A stretch of 64,000 nucleotides of DNA, taken from assembly GCA_965228065.1 (NCBI GenBank), contig OZ245788.1, positions 1,364,001-1,428,000 of the forward strand, in the 5' to 3' direction. Source of the stretch: Sphingobium_A sp965228065. Its GTDB lineage: Bacteria; Pseudomonadota; Alphaproteobacteria; Sphingomonadales; Sphingomonadaceae. Below, piece after piece: positions 16,347-24,493 of this stretch. The notes beneath the pieces were generated by a model. The model was not told the origin of the DNA. It saw nothing but the letters and a program-made list of their open reading frames with translations, and ran no database searches. Every line of letters begins with the position of its first letter. The first letter of the stretch is position 1. A program made the translations under genes and the position numbers.

Positions 16347-17411
16347 TTGACCGCTTATCTCAATGCCATCGGGACGGCCGTTCCCGATCACGACATCCAC
16401 TCCGCCTTTATCGGTTGGGCCGAGGAACAGCTCGAACCACGCAAACAGTTGCTGTTCAGTCGCATGGCCGGACGGTCCGGTATCGCGCATCGCTGGTCGG
16501 TGCTGCCCCACGCGCCGGCAGGCGGGTCGCCGGTCGAGCCTGGTGGTTTCTATGCGTCCAACCCGCTGCCACCGACATCGGCGCGTATGGCGCTTTATGC
16601 CGAAGCGGCACCCGCGCTGGCGATGCGCGCGATCGCGGCGCTGGGCGACGGTTTCGCACCGGAGACGATCACCCATCTGGTCGTCGCCAGTTGCACCGGC
16701 TTCACCGCGCCGGGGGTGGACCAGATGATTGCCGCCCGGCTCGGCCTGTCGCCCGGCGTGGAACGGCTGCTGGTCGGCTTCATGGGCTGCTACGCCGCGG
16801 TCACGGCGCTCCGCGCCGCGCGGCACATCGTCCGGTCCGAACCCGAGGCACGCGTGCTGGTCGTGACGATCGAACTCTGTTCGCTCCATTTGCGCCCCAT
16901 GGACGAGATCGAGCCGCTGCTGGCCGGTCTGTTGTTCGGCGACGGTGCAGCGGCGGCATTGGTCAGTGCCGATCCGGTCGGCATGACGCTCGACAGCGGC
17001 TTTTCGGCGACGCTGGATCAATCCGACACGCTCATCACCTGGACGATCGGCGACCAGGGATTCGCGATGACATTGTCAGGCGAAGTGCCCGGCCGGATTA
17101 CAGTCGCCCTTGCCGATAACGAGACCCGGCTGCGGCTCACCGGCGGGCGATCGCCCGATGCGATCGACCATTGGGCGGTCCATGCCGGCGGACGATCGAT
17201 CCTCGATGCCGTCGAACATGGCCTGGCGCTGCCCGCCGATGCACTGGCCGATTCGCGCGATGTGCTGCACGATTTCGGCAACATGTCGTCCTCCACGCTG
17301 ATGTTCGTGCTCGCCCGCGCACTTGGGCGCGGCATTACCGGGCCGGGCATCGCACTGGCCTTCGGCCCCGGCCTTGCCGCCGAGGGTTTCGCCTTCGGGC
17401 CCGTCGCATGA
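16347..17411 (+). CDS. Type III polyketide synthase (chalcone/stilbene synthase family)
   Basis: A 354-residue homodimeric ketosynthase that condenses an acyl starter with malonyl-CoA and cyclises the product to a pyrone, resorcinol or phloroglucinol-type ring. The catalytic triad is visible: Cys148 in LVGFMGCYAAVTALRAA, His279 in HWAVHAGGRSILDAVE, and Asn312 in DFGNMSSSTLMFVL. ASCTGFTAPGVDQM matches the second conserved thiolase loop, and the C-terminus GIALAFGPGLAAEGF is typical. I chose the TTG start at 16347 because AGGAAGAGGA lies 8 bp upstream; ATG at 16299 would add 16 basic residues. It heads an operon overlapped end to end with a methyltransferase, a flavoenzyme and msrB. The product is unknown. 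Confidence 0.93.
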   Translation: MTAYLNAIGTAVPDHDIHSAFIGWAEEQLEPRKQLLFSRMAGRSGIAHRWSVLPHAPAGGSPVEPGGFYASNPLPPTSARMALYAEAAPALAMRAIAALGDGFAPETITHLVVASCTGFTAPGVDQMIAARLGLSPGVERLLVGFMGCYAAVTALRAARHIVRSEPEARVLVVTIELCSLHLRPMDEIEPLLAGLLFGDGAAAALVSADPVGMTLDSGFSATLDQSDTLITWTIGDQGFAMTLSGEVPGRITVALADNETRLRLTGGRSPDAIDHWAVHAGGRSILDAVEHGLALPADALADSRDVLHDFGNMSSSTLMFVLARALGRGITGPGIALAFGPGLAAEGFAFGPVA

Positions 17412-18106
17412 GAAACCTGTCCGTCCGCGCCCAGGAAGAGGAGCGGATGGACGACCCCGCGCTGCCGCCCGAAACCTATGCGGCGGTGGTGCGCGATCTT
17501 GCCAAGGTCAATCGATTGACCTTGGCGCGCCGTCCGACATTGGCCTTTCTCGGCCGTGCCCTAGCCGGGCGGACCGCGTTTCGGCTGCTCGACGTCGGCT
17601 TCGGCGACGGCGACATGCTGCGCGCCATCGCCGGCTGGGCGGCGCGGCGCGGCATCGCGGCCGAACTGGTGGGCATCGACCTCAATCCGAGCAGCGCGCC
17701 CGCTGCACGAGCACATACGCCTTCCGATCTCGCAATCGACTGGCGGACAGGCGATTATGCGGAACTGGCCGGTGCCGGCTTCGACCTGGTGATCTCCAGC
17801 CTGGTCGCGCACCACATGACCCACGACCAGCTCGTCGCATTCCTGCGCTTCATGGAAGCAGAGGCGCGGATCGGCTGGTTCGTTAACGACCTGCACCGCC
17901 ACCGCGTCGCCCATTTCGGTTTTCCGCTGCTGGCCGGCATCATGCGCTGGCACCCCATCGTCCGGCACGACGGCACGCTTTCGATCGCGCGGTCCTATCG
18001 CCCCGCCGAATGGCCGCCGATCCTGGCCGAAGCCGGGATCGCGCGCGATGCGGCACGGGTCGTCCGCACCTTCCCCTATCGGCTATGCGTCGAACGGCTG
18101 CGCTGA
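17408..18106 (+). CDS. SAM-dependent methyltransferase of the polyketide operon
   Basis: A 232-residue class I methyltransferase. Motif I is FRLLDVGFGDGDMLRAI (about residues 58-74), with an acidic residue after the second strand in LVGIDLNPSS. FDLVISSLVAHHMTHDQL is the post-I/motif IV region. The later segment ARIGWFVNDLHRHRVAHFGF is distinctive. Its ATG overlaps the synthase stop (ATGA), so it most likely methylates the polyketide on O or C. The same order of synthase, methyltransferase and FAD enzyme recalls Streptomyces srsABC, which makes methylated resorcinol quinones; that comparison is from memory of the family. Confidence 0.85.
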   Translation: MRNLSVRAQEEERMDDPALPPETYAAVVRDLAKVNRLTLARRPTLAFLGRALAGRTAFRLLDVGFGDGDMLRAIAGWAARRGIAAELVGIDLNPSSAPAARAHTPSDLAIDWRTGDYAELAGAGFDLVISSLVAHHMTHDQLVAFLRFMEAEARIGWFVNDLHRHRVAHFGFPLLAGIMRWHPIVRHDGTLSIARSYRPAEWPPILAEAGIARDAARVVRTFPYRLCVERLR

Positions 18107-19176
18107 TCGCGGGTGGCGGTCCGGCGGGTGCCGCCGCCGCGATCGCGCTGGCCCATGCCGGCCACGTCCCGCTGGTGATCGAGCGCAATCGCGAGACCGT
18201 TGACGCACTGTGCGGCGGCTTCCTCAGCTGGCGCACGCTCGATACGCTCGACCGGCTGGGCATCGATCGTGCAGTCCTTGGCGGCCACCCAATATCCCGC
18301 GTCCGCATCCTGACCGCCAATGCCAGCGGGGAGGCACCGCTACCCGGCGGCGCGATCGGGGTCTCCCGTCATCGCCTCGACAGCGTGCTGCTGGCCCATG
18401 CCGAGGCCGCAGGCACGGCGATCGAGCGCGGGATCGCGATCCGATTCGCCGAACCCGGCGCTGTCGAACTCGCCGACGGCGGCACGATCGACTGCGACGC
18501 CTTGTTCCTCGCCACCGGCAAGCATGACTGTCGCGGGCTCCCCCGCCCCCGTCCGGGCAAGGATCCCGCGCTTGGCCTTCGCCGCCGGATCGCACCCGCC
18601 CCGGGCCTGCACCGCCTGATCGGCGATGCGATCGAGCTTCATTTGTTCCGCGGCGGCTATGCCGGGCTGATGCTGCAGGAGGATGGCAGCGCCAATCTGT
18701 GCATGGCGGTGCGCAAGTCGCGGCTGGCCGAGACCGGCGGCGATCCGCGGGCGTTGATCGCGGCGCTTGCGGCCGAATCGCCCGCGCTCGGCGAACGGCT
18801 GGCCTTTGCCGACGATTCGGCCACCATCGATGCAATCGGGTCGGTGCCCTATGGTTGGCGCGCGCGCGATACCGATCCCGGCATTTTCCGTCTGGGAGAC
18901 CAGGGGGCGGTCATTCCGTCGCTGGCCGGCGAAGGCGTTGGGATTGCATTGGCAAGCGGCCTGCTGGCAGCCGGACATTGGCAACGGTCGGGAGCAGTGG
19001 GGGCAGAACGATTCCAGGCCGCCTTTGCCGCGCTGACCGCCCGCCCGGTACGAACCGCATCGCTGCTCGCGGCACTGGCAGGCACCGCCACCGGCCGTCG
19101 CACCGCACCCCGCCTGATCGCAAGGCTGCCCGCGCTTGCGGCGATGCTCGCACATGCGACGCGGATCGGCGCATGA
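18085..19176 (+). CDS. FAD-dependent oxidoreductase of the polyketide operon
   Basis: A 363-residue flavoprotein of the geranylgeranyl reductase/aromatic hydroxylase superfamily. The FAD motif LIAGGGPAGAAAAIALAHAG is at residues 7-26, followed by VIERNRETVDALCGGFLSWR, the site-specific Cys-Gly-Gly-Phe-Leu motif. The second flavin motif is IFRLGDQGAVIPSLAGEG near residue 270. It could hydroxylate the polyketide ring toward a quinone or reduce a side chain. The gene starts 22 bp inside the methyltransferase and ends in an ATGA overlap with msrB. No membrane anchor is obvious. Confidence 0.85.
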   Translation: MRRTAALIAGGGPAGAAAAIALAHAGHVPLVIERNRETVDALCGGFLSWRTLDTLDRLGIDRAVLGGHPISRVRILTANASGEAPLPGGAIGVSRHRLDSVLLAHAEAAGTAIERGIAIRFAEPGAVELADGGTIDCDALFLATGKHDCRGLPRPRPGKDPALGLRRRIAPAPGLHRLIGDAIELHLFRGGYAGLMLQEDGSANLCMAVRKSRLAETGGDPRALIAALAAESPALGERLAFADDSATIDAIGSVPYGWRARDTDPGIFRLGDQGAVIPSLAGEGVGIALASGLLAAGHWQRSGAVGAERFQAAFAALTARPVRTASLLAALAGTATGRRTAPRLIARLPALAAMLAHATRIGA

Positions 19177-19616
19177 CCCTTGACCGCAGCCCCCCGCGCC
19201 ACCAGATGACGATCATGGAAAAGCTGGATCTCCCCGAGAGCGAATGGCGCAAGCGCCTGAACGCCGAGCAATATCACGTGCTGCGTGAAGCAGGGACCGA
19301 GCGGGCCTTCACCGGCATCTACAACGACAACAAGGCGCCTGGCCTCTATCGCTGCGCCGGCTGCGGCACCGAATTGTTCCGATCGGACGAGAAATATGAT
19401 TCGGGATCGGGCTGGCCGAGCTTCATCGCGCCGGCGAGCACCGACGCGGTCGTCGAACATGTCGACTCAAGCCACGGCATGCGCCGCGTCGAGGTGCGCT
19501 GCGCGAAATGCGATGGCCATCTGGGCCATGTGTTTCCCGACGGTCCGGGCGAGAATGGGCTGCGCTATTGCATGAACAGCGCGGCGCTCAGCTTCGAGGG
19601 CCGGACCCAATCCTGA
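19173..19616 (+). CDS. msrB: Peptide-methionine (R)-S-oxide reductase
   Basis: A 147-residue repair enzyme reducing methionine-R-sulfoxide. Zinc ligands are in YRCAGCGTELF and VRCAKCDGHLGHVFPDG, and the catalytic Cys is in LRYCMNSAALSF. The fold markers SGSGWPSFIAP and DSSHGMRRVEVRC are intact. The first ATG (19173) overlaps the flavoenzyme stop; an in-frame ATG at 19206 (MTIMEKLDLPESEW) begins where most MsrB proteins begin and may be the true start. The overlap puts msrB in the polyketide operon, followed by a hairpin terminator. Confidence 0.93.
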   Translation: MTLDRSPPRHQMTIMEKLDLPESEWRKRLNAEQYHVLREAGTERAFTGIYNDNKAPGLYRCAGCGTELFRSDEKYDSGSGWPSFIAPASTDAVVEHVDSSHGMRRVEVRCAKCDGHLGHVFPDGPGENGLRYCMNSAALSFEGRTQS

Positions 19617-19627
19617 TGGTCATGATC

Positions 19628-19659
19628 GCGCCGCCGCCTATCGCGGCGGTGCGCTTTTT
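19628..19659 (+). terminator. Rho-independent terminator after msrB
   Basis: CCGCCGC and GCGGCGG pair around CTATC (about 19631-19649), extended by GCG/CGC outside, then TGCGC and a T5 run at 19655-19659. It starts 12 bp after the msrB stop and closes the polyketide operon. Confidence 0.75.
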
Positions 19660-19722
19660 CGGTGCAGGGACGATGCAGTCGCTTGGCACCGGGGCCAACT
19701 GCGCGTAAATCGCTGACGATCG

Positions 19723-21819
19723 ATGGCAGCATCCCCTAAATCCCCCCGCAAGAAGCCGCGCACTTGGCGCAGCACGGTCGTCAGGATCATCAAGATCCTG
19801 CTGCTCGCCGGGCTGGCCGGACTGATCGCGCTCGCTGTCGCGGTCGGCATCGCCATGTCGAGCATTCCAAGCTTCGGCGAATTGCAGCGCGACCCCAATG
19901 GCCAGATGATCCAGGTTCGCGCGGCCGACGGATCGATCATCGCCTCGCTTGGCCCCAGCTATGGCGAATGGCTGCGCTATGACGAGATCCCCGATGTCAT
20001 GGTGGACGCGATGGTTGCCGTGGAAGATCGCCGCTACCGCTCGCATCCCGGTGTCGATCCGATCGGTCTGGCACGATCGGCCTATGTCCGCGTCCAGCGC
20101 GGCCGCTGGGTCCAGGGTGGATCGACGATCACCCAGCAGCTTGCACGCAACATCTTCCTGACCAATGCCCGCACCTTCGGCCGCAAGGCACGCGAGATGA
20201 TCCTGGCGCTGGCGATGGAGCGTAAGTTCAGCAAGGACCAGATCCTCGAGCTCTATCTGAACAAAGTCTATTTCGGCGGCGGTGCCTATGGCATCGACGC
20301 GGCCAGCCGGCGCTTCTTCGGCCATGACGGGAAAAATCTGTCATTGGCCGAGGCCGCGGTGATCGCGGGACTGGTCAAGGCGCCGTCGCGCTATTCGCCG
20401 ACCGCCGACGCGCAGGCCGCGATCGACCGCGCCAGCGTCGTCATCAAGGTGATGCAGGATGCCGGTGCGATCACCGCCGCGCAGGCGGCAACGGTCGATC
20501 CCAAATCGATCAAGCTCGCGCGCGAACCGCAGCAGGACAGTGTCCGCTATTTCACCGACTGGGCTCTGCCCCAGCTCGAAATGCTGATCGACGAGACCGA
20601 GCGGCCGATCGACGTCTGGACAACGATCGATCCGGCGATGCAGCGCGCCGCCGATGCCGCGATCCGCACCAACACCCCCGCCGGCATCCAGGGGGCCCTG
20701 GTCTCGCTCGACCGCGACGGCGCGGTCCGCGCGATGATCGGCGGCAAGGACTATGTGTCGTCCATTTACAACCGCGCGACCCAGGCGACGCGCCAGCCGG
20801 GCTCGGCGTTCAAGCTGTTCGTCTATCTGGCGGCGCTCGAGAATGGCTATACGCCCGAAACGATGGTCGTCGACGAGCCGATCTCGATCAACGGCTGGAG
20901 CCCACGCAACAGTTCGGGCCGCAATTCCGGCCAGATCTCGCTGCGCACCGCGTTCACCTATTCGATCAACACCGTCGCGGCGAAGATCGGTCAGGAAGTC
21001 GGCTTCTCCACCGTGGCCGACATGGCGCGCCGATTCGGCATCACCACCCCGCTCAACACCCATCCTTCGATGGTGCTCGGCACTGCCGATGTCCGGCTGA
21101 TCGACATGACCCGCGCCTATGCCGCGGTCGCGCATGGCGGGATCGCGGTCACGCCCTATGGCATCACCAAGGTGACGACCGAGAATGGCGAGATGCTCTA
21201 CCAGCACAGAAGCGACGAATCGCGCGTGCTGGTGGCGCCCTGGGTCGCAGCGCAGATGACCGACCTTCTCCAGACCGCGGTCAGCGCGGGCACCGGTCGC
21301 GCCGCACAGATCGGCCGTCCGGTCGCGGGCAAGACGGGCACGACCAGTTCGAACAAGGATGGCTGGTTCATGGGCTTTTCCAGCGGCCTCACCACCGGTG
21401 TGTGGATGGGCCGCGACGACGCCAAGCGTGTCGGCGGATTGCAGGGCGGCACCGCCCCCGCGCGCGCCTTTGCCGCGTTCATGACGCAGGCCGTAGCGAA
21501 CCGGCCGATCGAGAAATTCCAGACCGACGTCACCCTGCCCGAAGAGCAGCTGGAGCCCGACGAAGACGCCTATTATGGCGAACCCGACAACGGCACGACC
21601 ATGTATGTCGATGACAATGGCAACCCGGTCTACGCGCCGGAGGCGGGATCGCCGCCGACGACCGCCCCCGAAACCGACGGCCGCGACGTCGAGGCGCCGC
21701 AGACGCTCGACCAGCAATGGCTCGACAATGTGCTGGGCGGTCGCCAGCAGCCGCGTCCCCGCCGGCCGGAAGATGCGCGGGCCCCCGGACCAGTGCCGGC
21801 AGCGCGCAGGGCGTCTTAG
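19723..21819 (+). CDS. Penicillin-binding protein 1A-type transglycosylase/transpeptidase
   Basis: A 698-residue bifunctional peptidoglycan synthase. A basic cytoplasmic tail and one helix (ILLLAGLAGLIALAVAVGIA) anchor it. The GT51 domain has VAVEDRRYRSHPGVD with the catalytic Glu, then GGSTITQQLARNIFL and KVYFGGGAYGIDAASR. The transpeptidase domain has SAFK in RQPGSAFKLFVYLAALENG, SIN in TYSINTVAAKIG, and KTGT in VAGKTGTTSSNKDGWFMGF. The C-terminal ~110 residues are acidic and Pro-rich. It belongs to the PBP1A/PBP1C group by architecture; I leave the symbol open. It stands alone after the terminator. Confidence 0.93.
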   Translation: MAASPKSPRKKPRTWRSTVVRIIKILLLAGLAGLIALAVAVGIAMSSIPSFGELQRDPNGQMIQVRAADGSIIASLGPSYGEWLRYDEIPDVMVDAMVAVEDRRYRSHPGVDPIGLARSAYVRVQRGRWVQGGSTITQQLARNIFLTNARTFGRKAREMILALAMERKFSKDQILELYLNKVYFGGGAYGIDAASRRFFGHDGKNLSLAEAAVIAGLVKAPSRYSPTADAQAAIDRASVVIKVMQDAGAITAAQAATVDPKSIKLAREPQQDSVRYFTDWALPQLEMLIDETERPIDVWTTIDPAMQRAADAAIRTNTPAGIQGALVSLDRDGAVRAMIGGKDYVSSIYNRATQATRQPGSAFKLFVYLAALENGYTPETMVVDEPISINGWSPRNSSGRNSGQISLRTAFTYSINTVAAKIGQEVGFSTVADMARRFGITTPLNTHPSMVLGTADVRLIDMTRAYAAVAHGGIAVTPYGITKVTTENGEMLYQHRSDESRVLVAPWVAAQMTDLLQTAVSAGTGRAAQIGRPVAGKTGTTSSNKDGWFMGFSSGLTTGVWMGRDDAKRVGGLQGGTAPARAFAAFMTQAVANRPIEKFQTDVTLPEEQLEPDEDAYYGEPDNGTTMYVDDNGNPVYAPEAGSPPTTAPETDGRDVEAPQTLDQQWLDNVLGGRQQPRPRRPEDARAPGPVPAARRAS

Positions 21820-21833
21820 CCAATACCTGAAAT

Positions 21834-21906
21834 CCGTTCGTCCCGAGCGAAGTCGAGGGATGTTGGTCGCGGCGCAGCGTGTCTCGACTTCGCTCGACAC
21901 GAACGG
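21834..21906. repeat. Palindromic repeat CCGTTCGT...GAGCGAAGTCGAG
   Basis: CCGTTCGT then GAGCGAAGTCGAG (21834-21857) is nearly the reverse complement of CTCGACTTCGCTC then ACGAACGG (about 21883-21906). It lies between the converging PBP and peptidase genes and may end both transcripts. Confidence 0.8.
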
Positions 21907-21965
21907 TTTGGGACGTAGACCAGCGGAGCAAAAATCGCTCCAGGACAGTCGACTCTAGCGACCCG

Positions 21966-22679
21966 CTATTCCCGTCCGACCCAGTGCAATGCGCTGCCAT
22001 TCGCGCGCAACCAGTCGCGCGCTTCGTTGGGATCGCCGCCATAGAGCTTGGCAGCCAGGGCATGGAAAGCCGGGCTGTGGTCCATATGGACGCGATGCGC
22101 GACTTCGTGCGCGACCGTCGACTGGCGCACGAAGACCGGTGCCATGATCAATCGCCAGCTGTAACGAATGTCGCCGTTGACGGCGCAGCTCCCCCACCGC
22201 GCGCGCGGATCGCCCACGCCGATCCGCCCGATCGAGACGCCCGCGACGGCGGCAATCTCCATCGTCTCGCGTGCCAGCGTCTCGCGCGCCCGGCGCTTCG
22301 CCCAGGCGACGACACGTGACGTCACGGCGTCGCGCGGCCCGCCAAAGGCCAGCCTGCCCGGTTCGTGACGAACGGTGCGCGCAAGATCCGGGCGCCAATC
22401 CACCAGCAGATCCTCCCCCTCGAACGGGAAGAGCCCGCCGGGCACGATCGGGCTGGGCTGCGGCAATTTGGCCAGCGCCTGTTCGACCCAGGCCCATTGT
22501 TCATCGGCCCAGTTCAACGCGGGCTTCAGGCTGGCGCGCCAGGGCAGCGACAAAGTGACCGCGCCGTTGCGCGGATCGACACTCAACCGCATCCGCCGCG
22601 CCTGACGGCTGCGGCGGACGATCAGCGCCTGCTCCCGACCCGGCGGGCCGAAGATTGCCTCAGAGAATGCGGTCGACAA
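21966..22679 (-). CDS. YgjP-like zinc metallopeptidase (M48/DUF45 group)
   Basis: A 237-residue cytoplasmic protein. The zinc site is AHEVAHRVHMDHSPAFH (HEVAH plus a downstream His), with the family marker RARWGSCAVNGDIRYSWRL just before it. The N-terminal half (VRRSRQARRMRLSVDPRNG) matches the beta-rich DUF45 region. The physiological substrate is unknown. It is last in a leftward run, with its start overlapping the UPF0260 gene by 20 bp, so the pair is probably cotranscribed. Confidence 0.88.
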   Translation of the reverse strand: MSTAFSEAIFGPPGREQALIVRRSRQARRMRLSVDPRNGAVTLSLPWRASLKPALNWADEQWAWVEQALAKLPQPSPIVPGGLFPFEGEDLLVDWRPDLARTVRHEPGRLAFGGPRDAVTSRVVAWAKRRARETLARETMEIAAVAGVSIGRIGVGDPRARWGSCAVNGDIRYSWRLIMAPVFVRQSTVAHEVAHRVHMDHSPAFHALAAKLYGGDPNEARDWLRANGSALHWVGRE

Positions 22680-23103
22680 TATGATGCTCCAGATCGCCCG
22701 CCTCGGTTTCCGAGACCGTCCACCCCCGCACCGATATGCCGGCCTTGTGAACCGATTCGGGATCGCCGCTCACCAGCGGATGCCAGTCGGCCAGCGGCCG
22801 GCCTTCGTCGACCAGCCGATAGGCACAGGTCTGCGGCAGCCAGCTGATCTGACGTAACAGCCGCGGCGTCAGCCGCACGCATTCGGGAACATGGATGCGA
22901 CGATGGCGATAGTCGGAGCATTGGCAGCTGTTTCGATCGAGCAGCTTGCACGCGACATTCGTCGGATGGAGTTCGCCTGTGTCCTCGTCCTCGAGCTTGT
23001 GGATGCAGCATTTGCCGCAACCGTCGCACAGGCTCTCCCACTGATCCCGACTCATCTGCGAGAGCGGGGTGGTCTCCCAGAAGCGGTTGGCTACCTCACC
23101 CAT
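22660..23103 (-). CDS. UPF0260/YcgN-family Cys-cluster protein
   Basis: A 147-residue protein with eight conserved cysteines: LCDGCGKCCIHKLEDEDTG near residue 27, then VACKLLDRNSCQCSDYRHR, then VPECVRLTP and PQTCAYRLV. The pattern is that of the YkgJ/YcgN zinc- or iron-binding cluster. The C-terminal half (GRPLADWHPLVSGDPESVH) is also family-typical. The start at 23103 overlaps the end of the Sco gene by 13 bp. The function is unknown. Confidence 0.88.
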   Translation of the reverse strand: MGEVANRFWETTPLSQMSRDQWESLCDGCGKCCIHKLEDEDTGELHPTNVACKLLDRNSCQCSDYRHRRIHVPECVRLTPRLLRQISWLPQTCAYRLVDEGRPLADWHPLVSGDPESVHKAGISVRGWTVSETEAGDLEHHIVDRIL

Positions 23104-23696
23104 TGCGCAAGCACGGTCTCGATCGCCTGGGGTGTTCCATCCTGTGGAACCAGCGCGATCGGGGCACCATCGGGGCCCATGAGATAAGTGACGTCGGAAT
23201 GATCCATCAGATAATCCTTGGCGCCCGGCTCGCCCGCCTTGCGGTAATAGACCGCATAACCCTTGGCGACCGCGGCGATCTGCTCCGTCGTGCCGGTCAG
23301 GCCGATCAGCCTGGGATGGAAATTGCCGACGAACTGCTTGAGCGCCGCAGGCGTGTCGCGCTCGGGATCGACCGTGATGAAGAGCGGCTGCAGCTTGGCG
23401 GCCGCTTCGGGATTGGCCTTTTCGAACAGGCGATATCCCTGCATCAACCGCTGCATGCTGACCGGGCACACATCCGGGCAGAAGGTATAGCCGAAATAGA
23501 CCAGCCGGTATTTGCCCGCGAAATCGCTGTCCTTCACCGTCTTGCCGTTCTGATCGGTCAGCGCGAACGGCGCGCCCAGCGTGGCGCCGGCAAGCGGCGG
23601 CTCGGCCGGTGCCGCGGGCTGGCGGTTGCAGCCGGTCAATGACAGGAAAGCCGCCACGGGCAGCAGGCTGAGGGCAAAGCGCGCGATTTCGTTCAT
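23091..23696 (-). CDS. Sco/SenC family copper chaperone lipoprotein
   Basis: A 201-residue thioredoxin-fold protein that delivers copper to the CuA site of cytochrome oxidase in known relatives. A lipobox FLSLTGC ends the signal peptide. The copper ligands are the CxxxC in GYTFCPDVCPVSMQ and the His in LMDHSDVTYLMGP. The conserved ITVDPERDTPAALKQFV lies between them. The ATG at 23696 is preferred; an upstream ATG at 23711 would add five residues. No oxidase genes are in the window. It leads the leftward Sco-YcgN-YgjP run. Confidence 0.9.
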   Translation of the reverse strand: MNEIARFALSLLPVAAFLSLTGCNRQPAAPAEPPLAGATLGAPFALTDQNGKTVKDSDFAGKYRLVYFGYTFCPDVCPVSMQRLMQGYRLFEKANPEAAAKLQPLFITVDPERDTPAALKQFVGNFHPRLIGLTGTTEQIAAVAKGYAVYYRKAGEPGAKDYLMDHSDVTYLMGPDGAPIALVPQDGTPQAIETVLAQWVR

Positions 23697-23753
23697 GGCG
23701 GCGCCAGCCATGCTTTGCTATGGCCGCAAGCGCAAGACATCAGGGAAGATCGA

Positions 23754-24368
23754 ATGACCGAATTCATGAAAGGGGCTGCGCGCGCGGGGCTCGCAGCGCT
23801 GGCTGTGATGGCACTGACCCTGCCCGGCATGGCCTCGGCGCAATTCCAGTCGCCGACGTCCCAGTTCCTGAAAGCGGTGCGCGATGCCGATGGCAGCAAG
23901 GCCACCGAGTTGCTCAACGAGCCCGGCACGACGATCATCGACGCACGCGACCTGGCGTCCGGCCAGGGCGCGCTCCACATCGTCGTCGCCCGTCGCGACA
24001 TGAGCTGGCTGGGCTTCCTGCTCGCCAGGAAACCGCGGATCGATACCAAGGACAAGCAGGGATCGACGCCGTTGCTGTTGGCCACCCAGCTTGGCTTTTC
24101 CGAAGGCGCAGCGCTGCTGATCCAGGCGGGCGCACGGGTGGACGAGTCCAACAATCAGGGCGAGACGCCACTGATCCGCGCGGCCCAGCTTCGCGATATT
24201 CGCCTGGTGCGCCTGTTGCTCGACGCCGGCGCCAATCCCGATCGGGCGGACACGCTGGCCGGCATGTCGGCGCGAGACTATGCCAGGCGCGACGCACGCG
24301 GCGCGGCCGTGCTCAAGGCGATCGAGGATGCGAAGAAGCCCAAGGCGGCGGCGATCGGGCCGAAATAG
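23754..24368 (+). CDS. Exported ankyrin-repeat protein
   Basis: A 204-residue protein with a signal peptide ending MALTLPGMASAQ and three to four ankyrin repeats: QGALHIVVARRDMSWLGFLL, then QGSTPLLLATQLGFSEGAAL, then QGETPLIRAAQLRDIRLVRL, then a shorter copy. The start at 23754 has AGGGAAGA upstream. It is divergent from the Sco gene. Periplasmic ankyrin proteins act as binding scaffolds; the partner is unknown. Confidence 0.85.
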   Translation: MTEFMKGAARAGLAALAVMALTLPGMASAQFQSPTSQFLKAVRDADGSKATELLNEPGTTIIDARDLASGQGALHIVVARRDMSWLGFLLARKPRIDTKDKQGSTPLLLATQLGFSEGAALLIQAGARVDESNNQGETPLIRAAQLRDIRLVRLLLDAGANPDRADTLAGMSARDYARRDARGAAVLKAIEDAKKPKAAAIGPK

Positions 24369-24401
24369 GCCGACAACTGCTGACGGCCGGGCCCTTCCGG
24401 T

Positions 24402-24480
24402 GTCATTGCGAGGAGCGTAGCGACGAAGCAATCCAGCGGTTCGGGCATCCCTGGATTGCCGCGCTTCGCTCGCAATGACG
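24402..24480. repeat. Palindromic intergenic repeat sharing a 29-bp arm with 3123-3151
   Basis: The left arm (GTCATTGCGAGGAGCGTAGC and on to AAGCAATCCAG) mirrors the right arm 24452-24480. The right arm is the exact reverse complement of 3123-3151. It lies between the converging ankyrin and gpsA genes. Confidence 0.85.
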
Positions 24481-24493
24481 AAAGCAGCCCCCC

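Noticed and set aside
16347..17411. FabH-type ketosynthase instead of type III polyketide synthase
   Set aside because: Spacing of the Cys, His and Asn residues and the GNMSSSTLMF and GPGLAAEGF motifs fit the chalcone synthase family.
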